DNA of 64,000 bases from assembly GCA_002163245.1 (NCBI GenBank), contig MAAL01000084.1, forward strand, positions 1 through 64,000, given 5' to 3'. The notes under the pieces are model-generated. The model worked only from the letters and a program-made list of their open reading frames with translations, was not told the DNA's origin and did no database searches. Each line of letters begins with the position of its first letter. The stretch's first letter is position 1. The translations under genes were made by a program, and so were the position numbers. The stretch comes from Gammaproteobacteria bacterium 42_54_T18 (lineage in GTDB: Bacteria > Pseudomonadota > Gammaproteobacteria > Pseudomonadales > Ketobacteraceae). Positions 9,204 through 17,415 of the stretch are shown one piece after another.

Positions 9204-10265
9204 CTAGACGATTGATAATCGCGCCCTGTAGTCTGAAGGAGAACACCCCGTCCAGCGCTTAAATGCGCGTCTAAAATTTGCTGATTCCTCATAACCCAGG
9301 AAATACGAAATTTCCTTAATAGGCATAGTGCTTTTGAGCAGATAAGTTTTTGCTAGTGATAGTTTGATATCTTCTACTATAACCTTATAAGAGGTGTTTT
9401 CGGAGAGAAGTCTGCGGTGAAGCGTACGCTGCGTTATGTTAAACCAAGAGGCAACAACCTCCAAATTGGGAAAGCTACCAGGTTGTTCGAGTAACTTGTT
9501 TTGTATCCTGCTTGCATAACTGTGGCATTCCGGCTGTCGATCTCGTTCATTCTTACATAAGGTTTCAGCCTCCTGGCGAGCAGGGATGTTTGCGCCACTG
9601 ATATTCCTTGTCACTAACTCTTGTGGGATTCTTATTGATGCGACACCACAATCAAATTGTAATTTACAACCAAAAAGACTTTTATATGGGAAGTTATTGT
9701 GCGCCGTTGACGGAAAGCATATTGTCAATCTGTCTTGTATTGATGGTACGAGCTGTGCTATTGATGTTTTTACGGTTAGTAGAAGTCCATCCAATAGCAG
9801 GATTCTCATCTCCTCCAAAAGAGCTGAATTTTCTTCAAACGTAATAACAAACTCATCCCCTTGAAATGAGGTTTCACACCGGATTAGAGGCATACGAATG
9901 GATATGTATTTCTCAATGATTGTGGCCGCATCAAGAAGGTTACTGCAGTGCATTAATGCATAACCTAATACTCCGTGAGAAGCTAGGGTCAAGCGTTGTC
10001 CTACTGAAAAACCCAACGCCGGATTGTTCGACATTTTTGCGGCACGTAGCGCTAATTTTTGAAACAAACTGAAACTCACAAACGTTTCAGCGCATGTCGC
10101 TAGAATAGCGTTATCATCGATACTCGCTAACCATTGTTTTCGCTCTATTCGGAAGTCATCCACACACTCAGACAATACAAATAAGTATTGTCCGGGGATT
10201 TGCAATGACCCGATAGGCGTTGAGCCGTATTTTGGGGGCTCGTTGAACCTGCTATCTACTGGCAA
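9204..10265 (-). CDS. AraC-family transcriptional regulator
   Basis: 353 residues. An N-terminal arabinose-operon-type sensor domain (PF12625-like, about 25-210, with LASHGVLGYALMHC) is followed by the C-terminal double helix-turn-helix (about 250-348: LEVVASWFNITQRTLHRRL and IKEISYFLGYEESANFRRAF). This OruR/ArgR-like subclass often activates catabolic operons in response to small organic effectors. Its start overlaps the end of the SDR gene by 14 bp, so the two are translationally linked. The direct repeats at 9100-9138 just beyond its 3' end are a likely target. Confidence 0.9.
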   Translation of the reverse strand: MPVDSRFNEPPKYGSTPIGSLQIPGQYLFVLSECVDDFRIERKQWLASIDDNAILATCAETFVSFSLFQKLALRAAKMSNNPALGFSVGQRLTLASHGVLGYALMHCSNLLDAATIIEKYISIRMPLIRCETSFQGDEFVITFEENSALLEEMRILLLDGLLLTVKTSIAQLVPSIQDRLTICFPSTAHNNFPYKSLFGCKLQFDCGVASIRIPQELVTRNISGANIPARQEAETLCKNERDRQPECHSYASRIQNKLLEQPGSFPNLEVVASWFNITQRTLHRRLLSENTSYKVIVEDIKLSLAKTYLLKSTMPIKEISYFLGYEESANFRRAFKRWTGCSPSDYRARLSIV

Positions 10266-11091
10266 AGTTAAATGACGCAGTTACTAGTTTCTGGTATGAG
10301 ACAGGCAGTCCTCTTTGCATGATGTCAAGTACATAGGCGTCAGGGCCAACCAGAACACGCCTCTTATCATCAACCACGCTAGCAAGAATCTTCTTTGCTG
10401 CCTTTTCCGGTGTCGTCAAAAAAAGCGATTCGAACTTTTCTTTCATTGCATCAATGTTGTCGCCACCGGTAAAGCTCGACATACTATCAAGCATTCGAGC
10501 ATTTTGGGCGATATTGGTTTTTATTCCACCAGGGTGCACACAAGTCGCTGAAACACCTGACTTTAAAATATCAAGCTCTTGACGCAGTGATTCTGTAAAT
10601 CCTCGCACGGCAAATTTTGACATGTTATAGCCACTTTGTGTGGGTTGAGAGAATATACCGAATACACTGGATATGTTGATGATATGGCCGTCTTTTGTTT
10701 CTTTTATATAGGGTAAAAATGCCTTTGTACCATAAATAACACCCCATAAATTTATTCCCAGAATCCATTCATAATCTGCATAACTGCTACATTCAACTGA
10801 CCCACCCATGGCAACGCCTGCATTGTTAAATATAAAGTTAACTTTTCCATGTTCCTTAACAACGTTATCTGCCCAATTATGAACCTGCTTCTGGTCCGCC
10901 ACATCTACACGTTGTGTGGTGACTTTTACACCGTATGTTGATAATTCTACTTTTGCTTTATCTAACCCTGCTTGATCAACATCACTTAATGCCAGGTGGC
11001 ATTTCCTGGTCGCGAGTTCTTTCGCTAGCGCCTTTCCGATACCCGATGCCGCGCCTGTAATAGCAGCGACCTTACCATTAAAATATTTCAT
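10252..11091 (-). CDS. short-chain dehydrogenase/reductase
   Basis: 279 residues with cofactor motif TGAASGIG (about 12-19), NNAG (about 89-92) and catalytic Ser-Tyr-Lys (NISSVFGIF ... SGYNMSKFAV, YxxxK at about 156-160). The length and C-terminal part resemble the classical SDRs of alkane and sterol clusters that oxidise long-chain alcohols or aldehydes. It lies between the TRAP permease and the AraC gene on the same strand, 41 bp after the permease start-to-end order would predict for one operon. The substrate may be the alcohol produced by the nearby hydroxylase; this is inference. Confidence 0.85.
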   Translation of the reverse strand: MKYFNGKVAAITGAASGIGKALAKELATRKCHLALSDVDQAGLDKAKVELSTYGVKVTTQRVDVADQKQVHNWADNVVKEHGKVNFIFNNAGVAMGGSVECSSYADYEWILGINLWGVIYGTKAFLPYIKETKDGHIINISSVFGIFSQPTQSGYNMSKFAVRGFTESLRQELDILKSGVSATCVHPGGIKTNIAQNARMLDSMSSFTGGDNIDAMKEKFESLFLTTPEKAAKKILASVVDDKRRVLVGPDAYVLDIMQRGLPVSYQKLVTASFNFASR

Positions 11092-11131
11092 GTATGTACT
11101 CTCTTGTAGGGTTTATGGATAAGAATTTGTT

Positions 11132-13216
11132 TTACATATTGATATAAAACAATGGGGCAAATGCCACAATTATTAGTGATACGCCCATTACAGTGAGTGG
11201 TAACAAAATCTTTTCATGTCGGAACCAAAATGGTTTTCCGATAACTTCTTTCGCTGCAAGCTCAACCTCCTCTTCACCAACAACTTGACGCGTAAGAAGG
11301 TGGTTTACGGCAACCGGGGGAGATAAATACCCTAATTCAAACGCCACCAAGGTAATCATCCAAAAATGTAACGGTTCTATGCCATTCTGATATGCGACCT
11401 GAGCAATAGTCCCTGATACCAAGACCACAGCGCCAAATGGATCCATACACATACCAATTATGACCAACGCAATAAGAAGTATGCCCATCGTTTGCCATAC
11501 ATTTCCAAATAGATCAGCATTTTCTGTTAAACCCTGAATGATATGGGAGTCTTCAATTACACCGCCAGCGGAAAGGGATAACGCCATCAATAATAATAAC
11601 GCCCCGATATGTACGATACTGCTTGTGGTCGCTTGTCGGATGGCGGGCTCAACCTTATCTTCTCTTTCAGTTTCCGTGTAGTCTTCATCTTTTGTTGAGT
11701 TTTTCGAAAAAACTTTTTCATAAATCAACATCAACAAAACGATAACCGGCAATATTGTCGGTGCAGAAAACTCATCCAAGTGTGCGTCCATCACAATCGC
11801 ATAGAATAATGTTGTTAACCCAAACACTGCGGCATAGGGAAGTATAGGAATAAAGGCTTGCAAGCTCGGTGACAATGCTTTGGATATGGGTGCAATTTTC
11901 AGCGAACCTTGCTTTGCGATTAGCGATATCACAAAAAACATAAAGGAGGTAAGTACAAATACTTTTACACCCCAGCCAAACATCTGGTCTGTTGTTACTT
12001 CTTTGTTTAGTGCCGCAATAAGAACAACTAATAGGCATGGTCGTAATACAACACCAAGGCTTCCTGACATAGCAGTCGCCGCAAGAGCAAGCTGTCTTCT
12101 TGCTCCTGCCCGGCGCAGCTCACTGTATATGACCGCGCCCATTGCAATTATGATAACGCCTGATGCGCCGGTATAAGCAGTAGGTACGGCCATTACCAGC
12201 ACGGCCACAAAGGCAAGGATCTCTGGCGGCAACTTCCAAGGTTTAAATATTCGGAATATTAATTCGCCAATAAAGGTTTGCTTGAGCATCATACCTACCC
12301 AAATATAAAGCCCGATTTTGGTGAAAATGCCGGCCATATCCATCATTTTGTCAATATTTAATATTATTCCCTGAGGGTTTGCCTCTTTAAATATATAAAA
12401 GTAAGTTGCTACAAAAGCCATGTAACAATAAAGCGGAATGGATAACAGCGACTTACCTATAGAACGTTCATCGCTTACCTCTTTTGGTATACGAACAAAT
12501 TGGTAGAACCCTAAAAGACAAAAGGAGCTGAATCCAATGAAATAAATCCATCGAATCTGTGGGTACAGCATTTCAATGCCATTATTATATCCGCTATAAA
12601 GATAAGTATATGCGGAGTAGGTAAGGGCAATATTTGCAACAATCTGAGCCGCAGCACCAACCTGATGATCCAGCTTTGAGGTCATCGGTCTAAGTCCGAT
12701 ATGGTGATAGGTTAGCATTGATGTTGTTGCGCACAAAAAAAGCAAAAGTGCGAGTATTGTTCTTTGGTTATCTCTACTAAATGCGGATATTTTAAGCATG
12801 AAATAGTCGATTTCTCGAAATGCTCTTACATTATCATTGACCCGCATCTGATTATCAGCAGCCATGGCGTGGTTACTTTTACAAAGTACTAGCTGGCGTT
12901 CAATGGATGTTCGTAGTGCGTCATTGTTAGAGGGTTCATCTCCACCAAATAAGTCTCCAAAATCATCATCTATTTCTGCTTTTTGTTTTGCTAGTTGAAT
13001 CTCTAAAAGTTGATCTATATCTGCAGAGGGATCGCAGCTTGGGGTTGAGATATCACCTCTCAAAATGTAGTAATCTTGCCAAATATTTTCACCCAGCTTC
13101 AATAGCTGCGAATAACCCATTTCTGCAGTATTAAAAAATAACACACTAATTAGTAGAAAAAGGATTGGCAGTGAGGAAAACCACTCTCTGAATGATCGCT
13201 GAGGCATGACTGTCAT
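11132..13216 (-). CDS. TRAP-type transporter permease (DctM-like, with fused small-subunit-like N-terminus)
   Basis: 694 residues and many membrane segments. The N-terminal third has one hydrophobic helix, a soluble periplasmic-type loop (about 50-140, acidic DDDFGDLFGGDEPS) and several helices that may correspond to the small DctQ subunit. The C-terminal two thirds is DctM-like, with re-entrant motifs PTAYTGASGVIIIAMG and GMCMDPFGAVVLVSG. DctM proteins use ion gradients to import acids captured by a periplasmic binding protein, here probably the next gene upstream (13316-14329). The loop insertion is unusual. In this cluster it probably imports a hydrophobic acid or other degradation intermediate. 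Confidence 0.8.
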   Translation of the reverse strand: MTVMPQRSFREWFSSLPILFLLISVLFFNTAEMGYSQLLKLGENIWQDYYILRGDISTPSCDPSADIDQLLEIQLAKQKAEIDDDFGDLFGGDEPSNNDALRTSIERQLVLCKSNHAMAADNQMRVNDNVRAFREIDYFMLKISAFSRDNQRTILALLLFLCATTSMLTYHHIGLRPMTSKLDHQVGAAAQIVANIALTYSAYTYLYSGYNNGIEMLYPQIRWIYFIGFSSFCLLGFYQFVRIPKEVSDERSIGKSLLSIPLYCYMAFVATYFYIFKEANPQGIILNIDKMMDMAGIFTKIGLYIWVGMMLKQTFIGELIFRIFKPWKLPPEILAFVAVLVMAVPTAYTGASGVIIIAMGAVIYSELRRAGARRQLALAATAMSGSLGVVLRPCLLVVLIAALNKEVTTDQMFGWGVKVFVLTSFMFFVISLIAKQGSLKIAPISKALSPSLQAFIPILPYAAVFGLTTLFYAIVMDAHLDEFSAPTILPVIVLLMLIYEKVFSKNSTKDEDYTETEREDKVEPAIRQATTSSIVHIGALLLLMALSLSAGGVIEDSHIIQGLTENADLFGNVWQTMGILLIALVIIGMCMDPFGAVVLVSGTIAQVAYQNGIEPLHFWMITLVAFELGYLSPPVAVNHLLTRQVVGEEEVELAAKEVIGKPFWFRHEKILLPLTVMGVSLIIVAFAPLFYINM

Positions 13217-13242
13217 AAATTATCTCATTTCAAAATTACAAC

Positions 13243-13276
13243 GTTCGACGCTAGACATTACACTGTAGCGTCGAAC
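13243..13276. promoter_or_regulatory. hairpin between solute-binding protein and permease genes
   Basis: Perfect 10-bp arms GTTCGACGCT (13243-13252) and AGCGTCGAAC (13267-13276) in the 99-bp gap between the binding-protein and permease genes. Such hairpins commonly stabilise the upstream mRNA or cause partial termination, giving more binding protein than permease. There is no strong U run on the minus strand, so RNA stabilisation is as likely as termination. Confidence 0.5.
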
Positions 13277-13315
13277 ATATTTTGATGTGTTTTAACGGAA
13301 TGATAAGGTTATCGG

Positions 13316-14329
13316 TTATTCTCTATCTGACGCAGTACACTCTGATAACGAAGCGTCCATTTTACAACGAACTTTCGCCAAGAACTTGAGCATTTTTGCG
13401 TTGTAAATTCCTTGATCTCGCAATGAGATTCTTGTTTGTCTCAACAGTTCGTTATACCCATTTTGATCTTTTTCAGATATATCCATCCAATAACTCGGGT
13501 TTATGCTGTCAGTATTTCCTTCAATTAAATTCACCGCTTTATTGAATTGTGACCAAACATAAGATCTTGATTTTTGACCAAAGCTTTCTGGAAACTGATC
13601 CTTACGAATAATAATTTGCAGTGATAGCTGTGCAATTGCAAAGTTGGCTATTGCTCCGTTTTCACCCAAACCTTTATATAGCTCTAGCGGGCCATAAGCC
13701 ATTGCAGGGGCGGCAATAATATCAACCGATCCGTTATTGAACATTGGGCCAAATGTCGCGATGGTCGCGTTGACGGGGGAGGCGCCAATAGATGCAACCA
13801 TTATTGGCTGTGCTTTATCGAAATCTAATACCGCAACTTTCTTACCAGACATCTTCGCTACTGAGTTAATATTTTTGTCATTAGTAAAAAGATAAGCTGC
13901 ACCAGCTGGCGTAACGCCTACAACTTCATATTCGCCACTGGTCATGTATTTGGAAAGTTTGTTTGAGAGCAGTAATTTTAAAATTTGCTCCATATGATCA
14001 TAAGTGGGTATTGAGCCAATCGAATCCAACGTCCCTACAAATGAATTAAAGCTTCTACCACGCAAGCCCGTCATTATTGCCGCATCGCATTTTCCAGATT
14101 TTAAGTCTTCCGCAGCAATTTTTTCATCAGTATAGGGTTTAAGCGTCAGTTCCACATTCCACTTCAGCGCTTCTAACCGATAATCTTCCATCATGCTAAA
14201 AACATCGCCCTGTTTTCCGATAAGGTCAAACACACAAAATGTACGTTGGACATTGTTAGCATTCGCGGATAAGGGCACCACGAATAGCGCTGCCAATAGA
14301 AGTTTGGTGATTGCATTTTTTATTTTCAT
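13316..14329 (-). CDS. periplasmic solute-binding protein of the TRAP-like system (DUF6091-like)
   Basis: 337 residues with a cleavable signal peptide (MKIKNAITKLLLAALFVVPLSANA). The mature domain has the binding-protein pattern of a TRAP receptor (KPYTDEKIAAEDLKSGKCDAAIMTGLRGR; GVTPAGAAYLFTNDKNI; GSVDIIAAPAMAYGPLELYKG) but is not a typical DctP. Mature cysteines include C32 and C80, and two near the C-terminus (CKMDASLSEC) may form a disulfide. It lies between the permease and the TatT-like lipoprotein, so the three genes form a non-canonical TRAP set. The ligand is unknown. Confidence 0.75.
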   Translation of the reverse strand: MKIKNAITKLLLAALFVVPLSANANNVQRTFCVFDLIGKQGDVFSMMEDYRLEALKWNVELTLKPYTDEKIAAEDLKSGKCDAAIMTGLRGRSFNSFVGTLDSIGSIPTYDHMEQILKLLLSNKLSKYMTSGEYEVVGVTPAGAAYLFTNDKNINSVAKMSGKKVAVLDFDKAQPIMVASIGASPVNATIATFGPMFNNGSVDIIAAPAMAYGPLELYKGLGENGAIANFAIAQLSLQIIIRKDQFPESFGQKSRSYVWSQFNKAVNLIEGNTDSINPSYWMDISEKDQNGYNELLRQTRISLRDQGIYNAKMLKFLAKVRCKMDASLSECTASDRE

Positions 14330-14401
14330 AAGTATTCCTTAGTCGTTCACGTCTATTTATGTTTTTTTGTTGGATTTCTGAGTTGAATTTCTTAGATTTG
14401 G

Positions 14402-15442
14402 TTATAAATCGCCAAAATCGATGTCAAGCCCTTCATTATCTTCCGCATCATCCCAGAATGTTCCTAACGCTCCATGAGGTGTTCTATGGCCTTCTGCCTC
14501 TGTCCATAACATATCGGATAACCCAATAATCATTACAGTCGCAACGGTATCGAGTAGGCGAAAATCATGACTCGGGGCGATTTCTTTTATCGAATTCGCC
14601 TGATCCCTAATTAGGTTTTTCAGCAAATCAATCTTTCCAGCATTTTCTGCACCAACAGCCATAAGAGCCCTAGAGATCCTTACGCCTTGGTCTTCTCCAA
14701 TTTGTACCGCAATTGCCATTTGCTCCCATTGATCAACACCTTCTTCACCTGCACCAGGGAGAATCGATGAAAGTAGGGCGATTATTGCTTTAGGGAGCCC
14801 CCACCAACGTTGATTTCCTTCTACCGTGTCTAGACAAGATGCTGCTCGAATGGCTCGAGGTGCTAACTTTTTTGGAACCCCAATTTCACCGCCTCCGGCC
14901 GTGTCACTGAGCACCGACTGCACTGCAGCCATCGTCCCTAAAACCCAGGTTAATTCATCGTTCTCACTAGAAAACATGGGGCATTCGTTACCAATTTCGC
15001 CGTGTATGGAGCGAAGCGCCAAGTACGCATTGTATTGGCGATCTGCCGCTAGGGTATGGAGGCGCTTGGAACGCGTTCGGGCATCCTGAGCCACTGAAAT
15101 CTGACCAATTTTTGCTAAGCGAATGAATTCTAAGTTTGCCTCTTGCGCTTTTTCGTGAGCACAGAGCCCTGCAATGAGGTTAGTTAACACCTTTAATTGC
15201 TGTATATCTGTCGTATATTGGCCTAGTGAAGCAAGAACCGGCCCTAGAGATTCACCGGTAGAACATGCAAGCTCCATGTCTTTTGTTGTTAGCAAATAAG
15301 GCATCATCACGTCCTGACCAAAGTTGGACGCTCCTTTGCCTACTACCGTGTACAGAGAGGAGCAGCCACCAAGAACAAAAAATGAAAATGCTATTATTAA
15401 ATATCGGATGAGCCAACTGCGTAAATGTGTAAATAGTTCCAT
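14402..15442 (-). CDS. TRAP-transporter TatT-like outer-membrane or periplasmic lipoprotein
   Basis: 346 residues with a lipoprotein signal peptide: hydrophobic helix about 13-25 then lipobox LGGCSS (Cys at about 27). The remainder is alpha-helical and TPR-like, consistent with the T-component of TRAP transporters, a trimeric periplasmic protein (TatT of Treponema) thought to bind hydrophobic ligands near the solute receptor. The acidic C-terminus (DDAEDNEGLDIDFGDL) resembles the acidic DFGDLFGG stretch in the permease loop. It is the first gene of the minus-strand transporter operon and is divergent from alkB, sharing a 254-bp promoter region. The family assignment rests on size, lipobox and context. 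Confidence 0.6.
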   Translation of the reverse strand: MELFTHLRSWLIRYLIIAFSFFVLGGCSSLYTVVGKGASNFGQDVMMPYLLTTKDMELACSTGESLGPVLASLGQYTTDIQQLKVLTNLIAGLCAHEKAQEANLEFIRLAKIGQISVAQDARTRSKRLHTLAADRQYNAYLALRSIHGEIGNECPMFSSENDELTWVLGTMAAVQSVLSDTAGGGEIGVPKKLAPRAIRAASCLDTVEGNQRWWGLPKAIIALLSSILPGAGEEGVDQWEQMAIAVQIGEDQGVRISRALMAVGAENAGKIDLLKNLIRDQANSIKEIAPSHDFRLLDTVATVMIIGLSDMLWTEAEGHRTPHGALGTFWDDAEDNEGLDIDFGDL

Positions 15443-15526
15443 TACATATCCCTTTCTTGTTTTTGATTTTGATCAATGCATTTTTGTTTCGTCACAGCGT
15501 AAAAAGGCACGGTAGCACACACCGTG

Positions 15527-15544
15527 TTGGTTGGCTAGCCAACA
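15527..15544. promoter_or_regulatory. putative TetR-type operator between TatT-like and alkB genes
   Basis: TTGGTTGGCTAGCCAACA contains the perfect 14-bp palindrome GTTGGCTAGCCAAC and matches 15 of 18 bases of the site at 1807-1824. It lies in the divergent promoter region of the transporter operon and the alkB operon, where one bound repressor could control both. Confidence 0.55.
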
Positions 15545-15600
15545 GGTTGTGTTTTTTATTGCCTATTCTTGTAAGGTGAAATAAATTATTAAAATGGAGG

Positions 15601-15622
15601 TGACCTAACTTTAGTTAGGTCA
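15601..15622. promoter_or_regulatory. second palindrome upstream of alkB
   Basis: Perfect 9-bp arms TGACCTAAC and GTTAGGTCA with a TTTA centre, 74 bp before the alkB start. It is not related to the TTGGTTGG palindrome, so it may be bound by a different protein (the AlkS-like or AraC regulators are candidates) or fold as a leader hairpin. Confidence 0.45.
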
Positions 15623-15696
15623 TTCGTTGGCATGGTTGTGGGAAGCTGGTTGTGTTCAGAAAACAAACGCAATACTAAAAACTCACGAGGTGTTCT

Positions 15697-16911
15697 ATGA
15701 CAAGTAAAGCAACGCAACTCTATGCAGATGCACATCCTGTTGCGCAATCAGATGAAAAAGATAGTGCATGGATTAAGAGCAAGCGATATTGGTACTGGAT
15801 CTCGGTAATACTTCCAGCCGCTCCGCTAATATCTTCATACTTTGCCATCGAGACGGGTTACGGCATTTTGCTCTGGTTCACTGTAGCGCTCATGTATGCA
15901 ATCTTGCCATTTATTGATCGTATCGTTGGCTTAGACAGTTCAAATCCAAGCGATGAGTTAGTCGACAAATTAAAAGATGATAGGTACTACGTTTATATTA
16001 TGTATCTAGCCACCGCAATGCATTGGGTATCTTTGGTTGGTATGGCGTATGTGGTATCCCACTTTGAGTGGTCCTGGATCAGTATACTTGGCGGTGCATT
16101 AAGCGCTGGCATAGTCAATGGCGTCGCATTAGTTGCGGGACATGAAATGGGACATAAAGTTAATGACAAAGCGCAGGTTACTTGTGCAAAATTAATTTTG
16201 GCCTGTAGTGGTTATGGACACTTTTTTATAGAGCATAACAAAGGCCATCACCGTCATGTGGCAACCCCTGAAGATCCAGCATCTTCAAAAATGGGTGAAA
16301 CGATTTACAAATTTGTGAAAAGGGAAATACCAGGAGCGTTTAAACGTGCCTGGGAGCTAGAAGCAGAACGATTGCACAGAATGGGCAAGTCAGAGTGGTC
16401 GCTAAGTAATGAAATCATTCAACCTGCACTTGTTACTGTTACTGCATACACACTAATGACCGCGTACTTTGGCCCCATAATGATTCCGTTTCTTGCAATT
16501 GCAGCAGCATTTGGCTGGTGGCAGCTTACCTGTGCAAACTATGTAGAACATTACGGCCTACTTAGGCAGAAAGACGATAAAGGTCGATATGAGCGTTGCC
16601 AACCTCACCATTCGTGGAACAGTAACCATAAAGCATCAAACTTAATTCTACTACACCTACAGCGTCATTCTGATCACCATGCACACCCGACACGTCCGTA
16701 TCAAGTGTTGCGTGACTTTGAAGATGTTCCTGTATTGCCTTCTGGATACCCATGGATGTTTTTTATATCGATGATACCTCCCGTTTGGTTTTCAGTGATG
16801 AACCCAAAAGTGATCGAATGGGCAGAAGGAGATATGAATAAGGTAAACCTAGACGCTGATGTTCGTGATGAGATGTTTAAACGCTATCACAACCCCAAAG
16901 TCGCCGCCTAA
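15697..16911 (+). CDS. alkB: alkane 1-monooxygenase
   Basis: 404 residues, the usual size for AlkB. About six membrane helices; iron-binding histidine motifs HEMGHK (149-154), EHNKGHHRHV (179-188) and LQRHSDHHAH (321-330), plus the AlkB signature NYVEHYGLLRQ (281-291) and HHSWNSN (304-310). It hydroxylates the terminal methyl of medium- to long-chain or branched alkanes with O2 in the inner membrane, taking electrons from rubredoxin. It begins a plus-strand operon with two rubredoxins, rubredoxin reductase and an AlkJ-like dehydrogenase. Two palindromes precede it. An AGGTG site sits close to ATG 15697 (ACGAGGTGTTCT). Confidence 0.96.
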   Translation: MTSKATQLYADAHPVAQSDEKDSAWIKSKRYWYWISVILPAAPLISSYFAIETGYGILLWFTVALMYAILPFIDRIVGLDSSNPSDELVDKLKDDRYYVYIMYLATAMHWVSLVGMAYVVSHFEWSWISILGGALSAGIVNGVALVAGHEMGHKVNDKAQVTCAKLILACSGYGHFFIEHNKGHHRHVATPEDPASSKMGETIYKFVKREIPGAFKRAWELEAERLHRMGKSEWSLSNEIIQPALVTVTAYTLMTAYFGPIMIPFLAIAAAFGWWQLTCANYVEHYGLLRQKDDKGRYERCQPHHSWNSNHKASNLILLHLQRHSDHHAHPTRPYQVLRDFEDVPVLPSGYPWMFFISMIPPVWFSVMNPKVIEWAEGDMNKVNLDADVRDEMFKRYHNPKVAA

Positions 16912-16970
16912 GAATACCTATTTTTACCAAACTGAATTAATAAACCCATCGATGAGTTGGAGTAATAAAA

Positions 16971-17138
16971 ATGGCTAAATATGAATGTCCTGATTGCGGT
17001 TGTATTTATGACGAAGATATTGGTGCCGAACATGAAGGTTATCCCGCGGGAACAAAGTGGGAGGATATCCCTGATGAATTCCCATGCCCTGATTGTTTTG
17101 TAAGAGAAAAGCCAGATTTTGAATTGGTAGAAAATTGA
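16971..17138 (+). CDS. rubredoxin (first of two)
   Basis: 55 residues, with the four iron-binding cysteines in YECPDCGCIYDED (C6, C9) and FPCPDCFVREKPDFE (C39, C42). Between them lies the conserved EGYPAGTKWEDIPDE. Residues after the second pair (CFVREKPDF in place of CGVGKDQF) place it with the AlkG1-like type, many of which do not support alkane hydroxylation although they lie in alk operons. It follows alkB by 59 bp and has a GGAG site before ATG 16971. Another reader could overlook it because it is short. Confidence 0.93.
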   Translation: MAKYECPDCGCIYDEDIGAEHEGYPAGTKWEDIPDEFPCPDCFVREKPDFELVEN

Positions 17139-17140
17139 GG

Positions 17141-17180
17141 TGACTGCTAATGGGTGGCAATCCCCACCCATTAGCAGTCA
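17141..17180. repeat. perfect 17-bp hairpin between the two rubredoxin genes
   Basis: Arms TGACTGCTAATGGGTGG (17141-17157) and CCACCCATTAGCAGTCA (17164-17180) with a 6-nt loop. The stem begins two bases after the first rubredoxin stop. No T run follows (an ATGAAA does), so it is more likely an mRNA-stabilising or processing hairpin, or a REP-like element, than a full terminator. It could make expression of the second rubredoxin different from the first. Confidence 0.75.
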
Positions 17181-17210
17181 ATGAAAACATTAGCTCATAT
17201 AGGTGCCGTA

Positions 17211-17387
17211 ATGAGTAATCCCGAATACAAAAAATATTGTTGTGTGACATGCGATCTAATTTACGATGAGGAGATTGGGTTTCCAGAAGAAGGAATCCCG
17301 GCGGGCACTCTGTTTGAGGACATCCCCGATGACTGGACATGCCCAGAGTGTTCGGCGTCAAAATCGGATTTTTTTCTTACCAACTAA
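17211..17387 (+). CDS. rubredoxin (second of two)
   Basis: 58 residues from ATG 17211 (MSNPEYKKYCCVTCDLIYD). An upstream ATG at 17181 adds ten residues with no homology and sits on the hairpin. Iron ligands are C10/C13 (CVTC) and CPEC near the C-terminus (CPECSASKSDFF), with the usual GIPAGTLFEDIPDDWTCPEC. The CxxCxxxKxxF ending is that of AlkG2-type rubredoxins, the kind that reduce AlkB. It lies 28 bp before the rubredoxin reductase gene. Confidence 0.9.
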   Translation: MSNPEYKKYCCVTCDLIYDEEIGFPEEGIPAGTLFEDIPDDWTCPECSASKSDFFLTN

Positions 17388-17415
17388 TAATTTTTGAGAG
17401 CGCGGAGAAATCATT

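Noticed and set aside
15620-15660. Sigma-54 promoter before alkB (TTGGCATGG)
   Set aside because: The GG is not followed by GC at the required spacing.
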